A stretch of 40,126 bases of DNA. Origin: Euperipatoides rowelli (taxonomy: Eukaryota; Onychophora; Udeonychophora; Euonychophora; Peripatopsidae). A model generated the notes under the pieces. It worked only from the letters and a program-made list of their open reading frames with translations, was not told the origin of the DNA and did not search any database. The stretch lies in NCBI GenBank assembly GCA_003024985.2, contig PXIH01S0002695.1. One strand, given 5' to 3'. Both the position numbers and the translations under genes were made by a program. Below, in pieces: positions 1-8,386 of the stretch; position 1 is the stretch's first letter, and every line of letters begins with the position of its first letter.

Positions 1-1048
1 TTTATTCTTTAAAGGGTTTTTAAAAGTTGATTTGGTAGAAAAACAAAGTACTTGTATTTTTGCTTATGATAATTTTCTGATATTTGAAGGTGCTATTTAT
101 AATTTCATATATTCCAACTTTTATAGTATTTCACTTAATTTTTCTATGGAACCTTTGGAATATTTGATTACTCAAATTAAAAGTGATTATTACATTTTTT
201 TAAAATTATTTAAAAGGTTAGACTCTAAAAATTGTCTTATGAAAAAATCAAGCTCTAGAAATCTCAAAAAAGATAATATGATTTTCGATTTTTTATATAA
301 AGGTACTGGTTTTTCGTTTATTAACAGCATTGTAGAAAACTCTCTTAAAAATCAATTTGTCACTTTTAGTTATTATAAAAATAAGTTAGAGGTTTTATTG
401 CCTTACAGAATAATTGATAATAGCTTAGCAAATTATTTGAAAAACAACCTTGCTCAGGAATTTAATTTAGCTTATGAAGATATAGATTTTATATTAAATG
501 AAGAAGAACGTAGTGATAGAAATAAACTTAAATTTGAACTAGTTAAGGAAACTTACTTCATTGAAAAGGCTGTTTGTAACTTGAGAGATAAAATTAAAAT
601 TAATTTGGATAATGGTTTAAATGCTTATCCTTTAGTGATGACAGAAATGTTAGATAAAAAAGGAAACAATGCTGTAGCATGTTTTGTTGACATTGAAATA
701 AATATTAATCCTGCTAAGATTATTTTAAAAAATGCAAGTTTTTTGTTAGAACAAGGAAAACTTACCAAACTTAAGATAAATAATAAAAGAATATATACAA
801 TCTTAAAGTCAGCTTTGGAATATATTTCTAATGATAATTTTTCTATTTTGCATGAAAATTTAAATTGCATTAATGTTGAATTTTTACAAGATGGTGATTT
901 TCTTTTTTCATATAGAGTTTTATTTATTGCAGCTGTAGCTGCAATAAAAGCTGCGTTAATTCAAGCTTTTCATTTTGATATTTATAGTACGCCAATTGAC
1001 TTTAAGCAACTTTTAATTGATTGGAGTGTTTCTATAGATGTTAATTAA
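1..1048 (+). CDS. Molybdopterin-subunit-like protein of the xanthine dehydrogenase family, 5' end outside window
   Basis: The reading frame is open to base 1, so the TTG at 32 is probably internal and the gene starts before the window. What remains (about 348 residues) matches the order of landmarks in the C-terminal half of xanthine dehydrogenase large subunits. Numbering from the TTG: a DPLEFR-like segment (SMEPLEYL, 38-45); a glycine-rich strand (YKGTGFSF, 89-96); the 'AEELGVPVEDV'-like segment (AQEFNLAYEDIDFIL, 141-155) followed by an acidic stretch; and, near the end, the 'AAPPAIANAI..ATG..I...P' pattern (VAAIKAALIQAFHFDIYSTPID). The glycines and acidic residues that bind the cofactor in active enzymes are largely gone, so catalysis is doubtful. 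It overlaps the next gene by 11 bases, and the two following genes resemble the other two subunits of the same enzyme. The family call is my pattern reading and was not checked by a search. It corresponds by position to BB0554. Confidence 0.6.
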   Translation, partial: LFFKGFLKVDLVEKQSTCIFAYDNFLIFEGAIYNFIYSNFYSISLNFSMEPLEYLITQIKSDYYIFLKLFKRLDSKNCLMKKSSSRNLKKDNMIFDFLYKGTGFSFINSIVENSLKNQFVTFSYYKNKLEVLLPYRIIDNSLANYLKNNLAQEFNLAYEDIDFILNEEERSDRNKLKFELVKETYFIEKAVCNLRDKIKINLDNGLNAYPLVMTEMLDKKGNNAVACFVDIEININPAKIILKNASFLLEQGKLTKLKINNKRIYTILKSALEYISNDNFSILHENLNCINVEFLQDGDFLFSYRVLFIAAVAAIKAALIQAFHFDIYSTPIDFKQLLIDWSVSIDVN

Positions 1049-1502
1049 TTTTGCCTTAAATGGAAAAAATGGTTCTAGTAATGTAACTTGTGAGTTAAAT
1101 GCTTCCAAATTTCTTAAGGATATTCTAGGTTTTAGTGTACAAGATTTAATGTTGAGAAATATTGGTAATTTCTCTTTAATATTACTTGATTTTAAGCCTG
1201 TATATTCTTTGCTTATTCCTGCTTTTATGCTCAATAATAGGCAAATAATAACTTTAGCTGGTGTTAAGCATACAAGTTTTTATAAGAATATGATTGATAT
1301 TTTGTTAAAAGAAGACTTTAATTTTTGTGAGCATTGCTTTGAAGCAAATATTCTAACTTTTTATTTTTTTTTAAAAAACAAAATGGTAATCAGAATGGAT
1401 ATGTTAAGTTATTATAATAGCTCTAAATGTAATTGCATAGATCTTAATACTTTTCTAGCAATATATTCTAAAATAGAAAGTGTAAATAATCAAGATGAAT
1501 AA
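1038..1502 (+). CDS. Small [2Fe-2S]-subunit-like protein of the xanthine dehydrogenase family, one cluster motif lost
   Basis: This 154-residue protein has the usual length of CoxS/XdhC-type iron-sulphur subunits (about 155-165). The N-terminus (INFALNGK) resembles the opening beta strand of the ferredoxin-like domain. Residues 42-62 (IGNFSLILLDFKPVYSLLIPA) follow the family pattern CGACTVLLDG-PVNSCLVPA, but all the cysteines of the plant-type cluster are replaced by I, F, L and others. The second, helical cluster motif is still visible: C97-x2-C100 (FCEHCFEA), then C131-x-C133 (KCNCIDLNTF), at about the expected spacing and matching 'QCGFCTPG' and 'CRCTGY'. I infer a protein that may still bind one [2Fe-2S] cluster. 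The ATG lies inside the end of the upstream gene, and the end overlaps the next ATG by 8 bases, so translation is probably coupled. It matches BB0555 by position. Confidence 0.65.
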   Translation: MLINFALNGKNGSSNVTCELNASKFLKDILGFSVQDLMLRNIGNFSLILLDFKPVYSLLIPAFMLNNRQIITLAGVKHTSFYKNMIDILLKEDFNFCEHCFEANILTFYFFLKNKMVIRMDMLSYYNSSKCNCIDLNTFLAIYSKIESVNNQDE

Positions 1503-2358
1503 TTTAAACGTATATTATCCTAAGAATACTAATTTAATTTCTAACTTTTACGTTAAGGAAAATGAGAATTATATAATTTATAACGAACTTGATTTTAGAG
1601 AAAATTATGATAACTTTACTAGTAATGATAATTCTAAGAATATTTTCATAATTTTTAACTTGACTAAGTTGAAATTAATATGCTTTAAAGGTAATTTTCT
1701 AGAAATAGGAGCTTGTGTGACTTACAATGAAATGCTAGAATTTGGTGAGAAAAATCTTCCAAAAATACTATATAAATTTATTGGATATTTTAATAATAAA
1801 ATATTGTTAAATATTATTAATGTAGCAAATGGGTTTTATCATAAAGATACTGCTTTTGATATTTATCCTATTTTGCATAGCCTTAATGTTTTTCTTGAGT
1901 TTAAGGATATTAAAACTAAAAAAACTACAGTTGTAAGTGTTTGTGATATTAATAGGAAAGAATACATAGCAAGTAAAAATAAAGAAATTTTAACTAAAAT
2001 AAAAGTACCAATTGCGAATTTTGGCAATAGAAGTTATTACGCTAGGATATTTTTTGATGATTGGGACTATGAATTTTTGGCAACAGAAAGATTAATGTTT
2101 ATTTGTATATTATCAAATATACATAAGGAAGTTATTAATGGATTTTTAATTAAAATATTTTATGCGGATAAGATTTTTATTATGAAGGATACCCAACTAC
2201 TGTTATTTAATAAGACTCTTCCTTTGTCTTACTCAGAAATTAAAAATTCTTTAAACCTTTTAGAACTTAGGCTTTTTGATTTTAAAAGTTTTCAAATTAA
2301 TGATAAGAATTTAAAATTAATAAAAAATTTTTATTTAAATGTTTTAGTTAACTTATGA
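1495..2358 (+). CDS. FAD-domain-like subunit of the xanthine dehydrogenase family, degenerate
   Basis: The 287 residues match the usual size of CoxM/XdhB-type FAD subunits. Residues 66-80 (GNFLEIGACVTYNEM) are a close fit to the 'L-IGA-VT--EL' strand and turn of this family. Residues 109-136 (NVANGFYHKDTAFDIYPILHSLNVFLEF) follow the 'R-GTIGGN--...SD--P-LLALDA-V' segment, but the glycine pair that holds the FAD diphosphate is altered (ANG for GGN). The N-terminal AGGTDL motif cannot be recognised. The C-terminal half is Phe/Asn/Lys-rich and shows no further motif. FAD binding is therefore uncertain. The gene starts inside the end of the upstream subunit gene and closes the operon; about 140 bases then separate it from ptsH. 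It matches BB0556 by position. The family call rests on motif order and on the two neighbours. Confidence 0.6.
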   Translation: MNNLNVYYPKNTNLISNFYVKENENYIIYNELDFRENYDNFTSNDNSKNIFIIFNLTKLKLICFKGNFLEIGACVTYNEMLEFGEKNLPKILYKFIGYFNNKILLNIINVANGFYHKDTAFDIYPILHSLNVFLEFKDIKTKKTTVVSVCDINRKEYIASKNKEILTKIKVPIANFGNRSYYARIFFDDWDYEFLATERLMFICILSNIHKEVINGFLIKIFYADKIFIMKDTQLLLFNKTLPLSYSEIKNSLNLLELRLFDFKSFQINDKNLKLIKNFYLNVLVNL

Positions 2359-2417
2359 GCTATAATTTAGACTTAACTAAAAATAATATTAATAAATTAT
2401 TGTTTTTTGTTTCTTTG

Positions 2418-2448
2418 TTGATATAATGATTTTGTTAAGTGTTATAAT
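2418..2448 (+). promoter_or_regulatory. Candidate sigma70-type promoter for ptsH-ptsI-crr
   Basis: A perfect TATAAT lies at 2443-2448. The nearest -35-like hexamer is TTGATA at 2418-2423, giving a long spacer of 19. A second TATAAT at 2422-2427 pairs with TTGTTT at 2400-2405 (spacer 16). Either would give a short 5' leader before the ptsH Shine-Dalgarno sequence (GGGAG, just upstream of 2497). Confidence 0.45.
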
Positions 2449-2496
2449 AGAAATCTATGATTATTTACTTTCAAAATAGGTAAAAAAGGGAGAATT

Positions 2497-2757
2497 ATGG
2501 TAACAAGAGATGCAATTATAAAATCAAAAAATGGCTTACATGTTAGGCCAGCATCGTTATTTATAAAAAAAGCTAAAGAATATGACAGTGAAATATCAAT
2601 AGAATCTAATGGCAAGTCTGTTAATGGGAAAAGTTTGTTTAAATTGCAAACTTTAGAGCTATCATTAGGTACAAAGCTAGTCATTAGCGCTGATGGATCT
2701 GATGAGGAGTTAGCAGTTGAAGAGCTTAAGACTTTAATAGAATCATTTGAAGAATAA
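2497..2757 (+). CDS. ptsH: Phosphocarrier protein HPr
   Basis: HPr carries the phosphoryl group from enzyme I to the sugar-specific IIA proteins of the phosphotransferase system in the cytosol. The 86 residues are full length for HPr. The active-site segment NGLHVRPAS places the phosphorylated histidine at residue 15. The regulatory serine found in many HPr proteins has an equivalent at Ser46 (NGKSLFKLQ), although nothing in this window shows that an HPr kinase exists. The start is fixed by a strong ribosome site (AAAAAGGGAG) ahead of the ATG. It is the first gene of a ptsH-ptsI-crr operon, 17 bases before ptsI, and matches BB0557 by position. Confidence 0.96.
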   Translation: MVTRDAIIKSKNGLHVRPASLFIKKAKEYDSEISIESNGKSVNGKSLFKLQTLELSLGTKLVISADGSDEELAVEELKTLIESFEE

Positions 2758-2774
2758 AAAGTAAAGGATTTGAC

Positions 2775-4511
2775 ATGAGATTGTCTGGTGTAAGAATATC
2801 AAAAGGGTTAGGGATAGGTTCAGCTCTTTTTATAAAAAAAGATTTTAATTCTATGTTAAGTGAATCTAAAATACCTATTTCTGAAATAGAAGGTGAAATA
2901 AAAAAATTTCATCAAGCCAAAGATAACGCTATTAACGTTTTAAATAACCTAATTAGGAAGACTATTGCAGATTTAGGTAAGGATAAAGAAGGAATTTTTG
3001 AAGGACAAGTCTTGATTATTGAAGATGAAGAACTTGATGCTTCTGTTAGAGATTTTATAGAAAATAAGCATTATAATGCTCCGTATGCTGTTCATAAGGC
3101 ATTTGAAGAGATGATTGAAATAATTGAGAGTCACAAAGATGTTTACTTACGGGAACGTGCAACAGACTTTAAAGATGTAAGAAATAGACTTGTTTCTATG
3201 CTCTTAGGGGCCATTACTGATTTTTCAGGGGTAGATAGAGATGTTATTCTTATTACGGATGAACTTGCTCCTTCAGATACTATGCAAGTGGATTTGTCTT
3301 ATGTAAAGGGTTTTTTAACAACATCTGGTGGTGAGACTTCTCATGCAGCAATTTTAGCAAGAACTATGGCTTTACCAGCAATAGTAATACCAACTTCTGA
3401 TCTTAGTAAGATTAAAAATGAAGACTTAATTATAGTAGATGGCATTAATTCTCTTGTAATTTTAAATCCTACAGAGAATGAATTATCTACTTATAGAGCT
3501 AAATTTAAAAAGGTAAAAGCTAACGAAAGTGAGCTTTTTAGTTTAAAAGATCAACCTACACTCACAAAAGATGGGGTACGTGTGGTATTAAAATCTAATA
3601 TTGGTACTTTAAGTGATATTGAGTATGTAAATAAATATGGTGGGGAAGGAGTTGGACTTTTTAGGACAGAATTTTTGTATATGGAAACTCAGCAACCACC
3701 TAGCGAAGATGAACAATTCAATGTTTATAAAAGTGTTTTAGAAAGTTTAGAAAAGAAAAATAGTGTTATAATTAGAACGCTTGATATTGGGGGTGATAAA
3801 AAGGTTCCTTATCTTAGACTGCCAAGAGAAGAAAATCCTTTCTTAGGGTATCGTGCTTTAAGAATTTATAAAGATTATGAGAAATTAATGCAAACTCAAT
3901 TTAATGCAATTTTTAGAGCTAGTCATTATGGTGCTGTTAAAATAATGATTCCTATGTTGACAAAATATGAGGAGCTTGAACTAGTTGAATATTTTGTAGA
4001 AGAAGCTAAAAAAAGTTTAAGGGCAAGAAATTTGCCTTTTGATGATAATTTGGAGCTTGGATGTATGATTGAAGTCCCTTCTTCGGCTTTATTAGTTAAG
4101 CAACTTGCTAAGAAGTTAAAATTTTTTAGTATAGGAACCAATGATTTAACGCAATATGTCTTGGCAGTTGATCGTGGAAATCAAAAAATAGCTGATCTTT
4201 ATGATAAATATAATCCTTCTGTTTTGAAAGTAATAAAATATGTATTGGATCAGGCAAATGAAGTGGGTGTCACTGTGTCTGTTTGTGGAGAACTTGGTGG
4301 TGATGAAGGAGGAGCCCTTATTCTTGTAGGATTGGGATGTAGGTCTCTAAGTATGGTTCCCAATGTATCTTTAAGAATTAAATATTTACTTAAAAAGTAT
4401 ACAATAAAAGAACTTAATGATTTAGCACTTCGTGTTTTGAATAGTGAAACAGAATTAGAAACGTTGAAATATATAGAAGAAATGATAGGAGATAGATATG
4501 GGATTATTTAG
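2775..4511 (+). CDS. ptsI: PTS enzyme I (phosphoenolpyruvate-protein phosphotransferase)
   Basis: Enzyme I takes phosphate from PEP and passes it to HPr. The 578 residues are typical length. The N-terminal HPr-binding region is followed by the phosphohistidine segment GGETSHAAILAR with His190. The C-terminal PEP-binding barrel shows FRTEFLYM, the magnesium/PEP-site segment SIGTNDLTQYVLAVDR and the catalytic cysteine in SVCGELGGDEGG. All key residues are present, so the enzyme should be active. The ribosome site AAAGGA precedes the ATG. The 3' end overlaps the start of crr by 14 bases, which suggests coupled translation. It matches BB0558 by position. Confidence 0.97.
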   Translation: MRLSGVRISKGLGIGSALFIKKDFNSMLSESKIPISEIEGEIKKFHQAKDNAINVLNNLIRKTIADLGKDKEGIFEGQVLIIEDEELDASVRDFIENKHYNAPYAVHKAFEEMIEIIESHKDVYLRERATDFKDVRNRLVSMLLGAITDFSGVDRDVILITDELAPSDTMQVDLSYVKGFLTTSGGETSHAAILARTMALPAIVIPTSDLSKIKNEDLIIVDGINSLVILNPTENELSTYRAKFKKVKANESELFSLKDQPTLTKDGVRVVLKSNIGTLSDIEYVNKYGGEGVGLFRTEFLYMETQQPPSEDEQFNVYKSVLESLEKKNSVIIRTLDIGGDKKVPYLRLPREENPFLGYRALRIYKDYEKLMQTQFNAIFRASHYGAVKIMIPMLTKYEELELVEYFVEEAKKSLRARNLPFDDNLELGCMIEVPSSALLVKQLAKKLKFFSIGTNDLTQYVLAVDRGNQKIADLYDKYNPSVLKVIKYVLDQANEVGVTVSVCGELGGDEGGALILVGLGCRSLSMVPNVSLRIKYLLKKYTIKELNDLALRVLNSETELETLKYIEEMIGDRYGII

Positions 4512-4983
4512 TTTTTTACATAAGAATAAAGTTTTGGAGCTGTTTGCACCTATTAGTGGAGAGGTTATTCCTATTGAGAAAACGCCTGATGAGGCATTTG
4601 CTGAAAAAATAGTTGGGGATGGTGTAGCAATTGATCCAACAGGTAATGAGTTGCTTGCTCCGTGTGATGGAACTATTGGTAAAATATTTAGGACAAATCA
4701 TGCTTTTAGTTTAACTAGCAAGGGCGGGCTTGAAATATTCGTTCATTTTGGGATTAATACTCTTAATCTTAATGGTCAAGGTTTTGAGAGAGTACTAAAT
4801 GAAGGTGATGAAGTAAAGCAAGGTGATGTTGTTATGAGAGTAGCTTTGGATTTTTTGAAACAAAATGCAGAATCTATTATTACTCCTGTAGTAATTGCTA
4901 ATTCTGATACAGTATCGAGTATTGAATATCACTATGGAAAGGTAGTGGCTGGTAAAGATGTAATATTAACAGTAAAGATATAA
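4498..4983 (+). CDS. crr: PTS glucose-type IIA component
   Basis: This soluble 161-residue IIA-Glc protein accepts phosphate from HPr and donates it to membrane IIB/IIC permeases, none of which lies in this window. The biotinyl-like beta barrel is recognisable from LFAPISGEVIPIEKTPDEAFAEKIVGDG. The two active-site histidines are His68 (RTNHAF) and His83 (EIFVHFGINTLNLNG), matching the E. coli pair His75 and His90. The ATG sits within the end of ptsI behind GGAG. The gene ends in a 15-bp perfect hairpin that serves as terminator. It matches BB0559 by position. Confidence 0.95.
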   Translation: MGLFSFLHKNKVLELFAPISGEVIPIEKTPDEAFAEKIVGDGVAIDPTGNELLAPCDGTIGKIFRTNHAFSLTSKGGLEIFVHFGINTLNLNGQGFERVLNEGDEVKQGDVVMRVALDFLKQNAESIITPVVIANSDTVSSIEYHYGKVVAGKDVILTVKI

Positions 4984-5015
4984 AAAAAGAAGAATAATCT
5001 TATTCTTCTTTTTTT
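4982..5015. terminator. Bidirectional terminator between crr and htpG
   Basis: The stem is 15 bp and perfect: 4982-4996 pairs with 5001-5015 around the loop ATCT. An A-run on one side and a T-run on the other give a U-tract in both transcription directions, so it can stop crr from the left and htpG from the right. The htpG stop codon (5000-5002 on the minus strand) lies inside the hairpin. Confidence 0.88.
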
Positions 5016-6862
5016 ATTGTTTTTTCTATAATTTCATTTAGAATTTTAATAAATCTTGTAGGATTTTTGCTTGGAATTCCAGAAGTTATTATAGCTTCTT
5101 CGAAAAGTATTAGGCTAATTTTCTCTAAGTTTTCACTATCTAAGTTTTTTAAGTTTTGAACTATTTTATTGTTTGGATTTAGCTCAAGGATAGGTTTTAT
5201 TTCTTTTACTTCTTGTCCCATTGACATCATGATCTTTTGCATTTGATAAGTTGGGTCTTTATCATCTATAATGATAGTTGAAGGTTCTAGTATTAAGGTA
5301 GGAGATAATTTTACTTCTTTTACATAATTTTTTAAATTTTCTTGAACTTTTGCAAGTATTTTTTCAAATTCCTTTTCTTTTGCTTTGAAAGTGTCATCTT
5401 TTAATTCATTACTAGTTTCACTTTTATGAATAGCCTTTAGTTTTATTTCTTTAAACTGTTATATAAAACTTAAAATAGCTTCATCAAGTTCATCGTCCAT
5501 AATTAAGACTTCATAATTCTGAGCTTCATAAGCAGCTACTAAAGGATTGGCTTTTAGTATATGATCTTTACCACCTGTTATGTAATATATACTTTTTTGG
5601 TTTTCTGTCATCCTGTCTTTATATTCACTAAGTCCCACAAAACCTTCTTTTCTTGAAGATTTAAACCGTATAAGAGAAATTAGTTTTTCACGATTATCAA
5701 AATCAGAATAAATCCCTTCTTTTAGACATCTTCCAAATTCTTTTGAAAATTCATCAAATTTAATGGAATCTTTTGTACTTAACGTTTCAAGTTCATTTAA
5801 TATTTTTTTAACAGAGGCTAACTTTATTTTTGCTAGGGTTTTATTATGTTGCAAAATCTCTCTGCTTACATTTAAAGGTAAATCTGTACAGTCAATGATT
5901 CCTTTAATGAATCTTAGATAACTTGGTAAAATATCTTTATCATCATCTGTTATGAAGACTTTATTAATGTAAAGCTTAACACCTAATTTTGAGTTTGGAT
6001 GATACAAGTCATAGGAAGCTTTTTTAGGAATATAAAATAGTGTTGTATATTCAAGACTGCCCTCTGCTTTTGTGTGGATATGTATTAGGGGATTTTCAAA
6101 GTCGTAGGATATGCTTTTATAGAAGTTAGTATATTCTTCTTCTGTTATATCTTTTTTAGATTTAGTCCAAGTAGCTTGAGATTCATTTACTTGCTCTACT
6201 TTTTTTTCTGTTCCTTCTTCTTTGCCTTGACTGTCTATTTTAGGTTGTGTGTAAGTAATGAAAATAGGATATGTAATATGATTAGAGTATTTTTTTATAA
6301 CCTCTTCGATTTTCCATTTACTTGTATATTCAAGACCTTCATTGTTTAAGTGAAGTTTTATTTCTGTTCCAAAATCTTCTTTTTTTGTCTCTTCAATCTC
6401 ATAACCACTCTTTCCATCACTTGTCCATACATATGCAATGTCTTCTCCTATTTTTTTTGTTTTTACTTCAATTTTTGAGGCTACTATGAATGCACTGTAG
6501 AATCCTACACCAAATTGTCCAATTAAATTCATAGTACTTTTATTTTCAGATTTTAAGTTTTTTAAGAATTCTTTAGTGCCAGATTTTGCTATTACTCCAA
6601 GGTTGTTAATAAGATCATCTTGATTCATTCCAATGCCGTTGTCTTTTATTGTAATGCTTTCTTTATCAAAACTTATGTCAATCTTTGGTTCTAAGCTAAA
6701 GTTTTTAAATTTTTCTTCTGTTAGTGTTAAAAACTTTAACTTATCAATAGCATCAGAAGAATTTGAAGTTAATTCTCTTAAGAATATTTCTTTATGTGAA
6801 TACAGCGAATGGATGATTAAATAAAGTAGCTCACTAATTTCTGTATCAAATTGTTTTGTCAT
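5000..6862 (-). pseudogene. htpG: htpG (Hsp90 chaperone) interrupted by an in-frame TAA
   Basis: HtpG is the bacterial Hsp90, a cytosolic ATP-dependent dimeric chaperone. From the ATG at 6862 (Shine-Dalgarno AAGGAG) 467 codons are open. They include the ATPase domain with KDNGIGMN and the lid/Walker-like segment LIGQFGVGFYSAFIV, and most of the middle domain. A TAA then occurs at 5459-5461, directly after the residues DEAILSFI. The same frame continues without any shift for another 152 codons to a normal stop at 5000, and that part is clearly the HtpG C-terminal dimerisation domain (for example LELNPNNKIVQ). The uninterrupted length would be 620 residues, normal for the family. As written, the product lacks the end of the middle domain and the whole dimerisation domain, so it should not work as Hsp90. 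A sequencing error or a strain-specific nonsense mutation are the two explanations. It matches BB0560 by position. Confidence 0.9.
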
Positions 6863-6892
6863 TAAATTTCTCCTTATATTAAATTATTAATT

Positions 6893-6920
6893 TTGTTTTG
6901 ATTAGCACTTTATTTATAAT
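6893..6920 (+). promoter_or_regulatory. Candidate promoter for gnd
   Basis: TTGTTT at 6893-6898 and a perfect TATAAT at 6915-6920 are separated by 16 bases, about 40 bases before the gnd start. The region is shared with the divergent htpG gene. A lone TTAGCACT half-site lies at 6902-6909. Confidence 0.5.
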
Positions 6921-6965
6921 AATAACATAATTAAGGAATAAAATATACAAATTAGGAGTATTAGT

Positions 6966-8363
6966 ATGGATGTTGGTGTTTATGGTCTTGGAGTTATGGG
7001 TAGTAATCTAGCTTTAAATATTGCAGACAATGGGTTTAATGTTTCTGTTTGCAACAGAGAACTAAATAAGCTAAATAAGTTCCTTAGTAGTTGTACAAAT
7101 AAAAAAATAAGCGGATTCAGTCAACTTGAAGAATTTGTAAAAAATTTAACAACTCCAAGAAAAATTATCTTAATGGTTTTAAGTTCTTCTATGGATGAAG
7201 TTATTACTAACTTTTTGCCTTATCTGGAAGAAAGGGATATTTTAATTGATGGAGGAAATTCTTACTATAAAGATACATTAAGAAGAACAATTGAGCTTGC
7301 AAATAGAAATGTATATTTTATTGGTTTGGGTATTTCAGGAGGAGCAGAAGGTGCTAGGAAAGGACCATCTTTAATGCCAGGAGGGAGTTTTGAAGCTTAT
7401 AAACAGATTGAACCTATCTTAAATGCAATTGCTGCTAAAACTAGAGATAAAGCTATTTGTTCTTCTTACATAGGTCCAGGTGGAGCAGGACATTATGTTA
7501 AAATGATTCATAACGGTATTGAATATATAGATATGCAACTTATTAGTGAAGCTTATTTTTTCATGAAACAAGTTTTTAATCTAGATAATTTAAAAATTAG
7601 TGAAGTATTTGAAAAGTGGAACAAAAGAGAGCTTTCAAGTTATTTAGTTGAAATTACAATTAAAATTTTAAGGCATAAAGAGAATAATGAATACTTGCTT
7701 GATAGAATTTTAGATGTTGCCTCTCAAAAAGGAACAGGCAAATGGATGGCCTTTGAAGCTTTAGAAGCAAATTTGCCAGCAAGTTTAGTTTTAGAATCTG
7801 TTTTTGCAAGATTTATGTCTAATTTAAAAGATGAAAGAGTAATTGCCAATGAGATATTCAAATTGAACTTTCCAAAGGAGGAGCTTTTACTTAGTGATTG
7901 GATTTTAGATCTTTATTATGCGCTTTTAGTTGCGAAAATAATAGCTTATGCTCAAAGTTTTATGTTTTTACAAAATGCATCCTTAACAAATAATTGGGAT
8001 TTAAAATTAGGAAATCTTGCTTTAATTTGGCGAGAAGGTTGTATTATCAAAAGTTCATTCTTGGAAAAAATAAAATTTGCTTATGATAAAAATGCTCACC
8101 TTATTAATTTGCTTTTCGATGATTATTTTTTGGAAATCATAAGAAAATATCATCATTCTTTAAGAAAAATAGTTTCAAAATCTTGTGAGCTTGGTATTCC
8201 TGTTCCTTGTTTTTCAGCTAGCCTAATATTTTTAGACTCTTACTCTCATAATCTATTGCCGGCCAATTTAATTCAGGCACAAAGAGACTTTTTTGGTTCT
8301 CATATGTTTGAAAGAATTGACTCCAAGAGAGGTGAGCTGTTCCATAATAATTGGCAAAATTAA
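6966..8363 (+). CDS. gnd: 6-phosphogluconate dehydrogenase, decarboxylating
   Basis: The enzyme oxidises 6-phosphogluconate to ribulose 5-phosphate and CO2 while making NADPH, in the oxidative pentose phosphate pathway. The 465 residues are close to the usual 468-480. The Rossmann motif GLGVMGSNLALN is at the N-terminus. The substrate segments are GISGGAEGARKGPSLMPGG, with its serine-glycine-glycine loop, and GGAGHYVKMIHNGIEY, with the catalytic lysine and the HNGIEY signature. The C-terminal tail ends in RGELFHNNWQN, like the family's 'H-NW' ending. The ribosome site TTAGGAG lies seven bases before the ATG. It is transcribed divergently from htpG and convergently with the next gene. It matches BB0561 by position. 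Confidence 0.95.
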   Translation: MDVGVYGLGVMGSNLALNIADNGFNVSVCNRELNKLNKFLSSCTNKKISGFSQLEEFVKNLTTPRKIILMVLSSSMDEVITNFLPYLEERDILIDGGNSYYKDTLRRTIELANRNVYFIGLGISGGAEGARKGPSLMPGGSFEAYKQIEPILNAIAAKTRDKAICSSYIGPGGAGHYVKMIHNGIEYIDMQLISEAYFFMKQVFNLDNLKISEVFEKWNKRELSSYLVEITIKILRHKENNEYLLDRILDVASQKGTGKWMAFEALEANLPASLVLESVFARFMSNLKDERVIANEIFKLNFPKEELLLSDWILDLYYALLVAKIIAYAQSFMFLQNASLTNNWDLKLGNLALIWREGCIIKSSFLEKIKFAYDKNAHLINLLFDDYFLEIIRKYHHSLRKIVSKSCELGIPVPCFSASLIFLDSYSHNLLPANLIQAQRDFFGSHMFERIDSKRGELFHNNWQN

Positions 8364-8386
8364 AAAATTAAGGTAAAGTTTTTAGT

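Noticed and set aside
5243-5458. A frameshift in htpG
   Set aside because: Translation of the gap shows the same phase before and after; only the TAA at 5459-5461 interrupts it.
6902-6909. CIRCE heat-shock operator near htpG
   Set aside because: Only one half (TTAGCACT) is present and the inverted partner GAGTGCTAA is absent.
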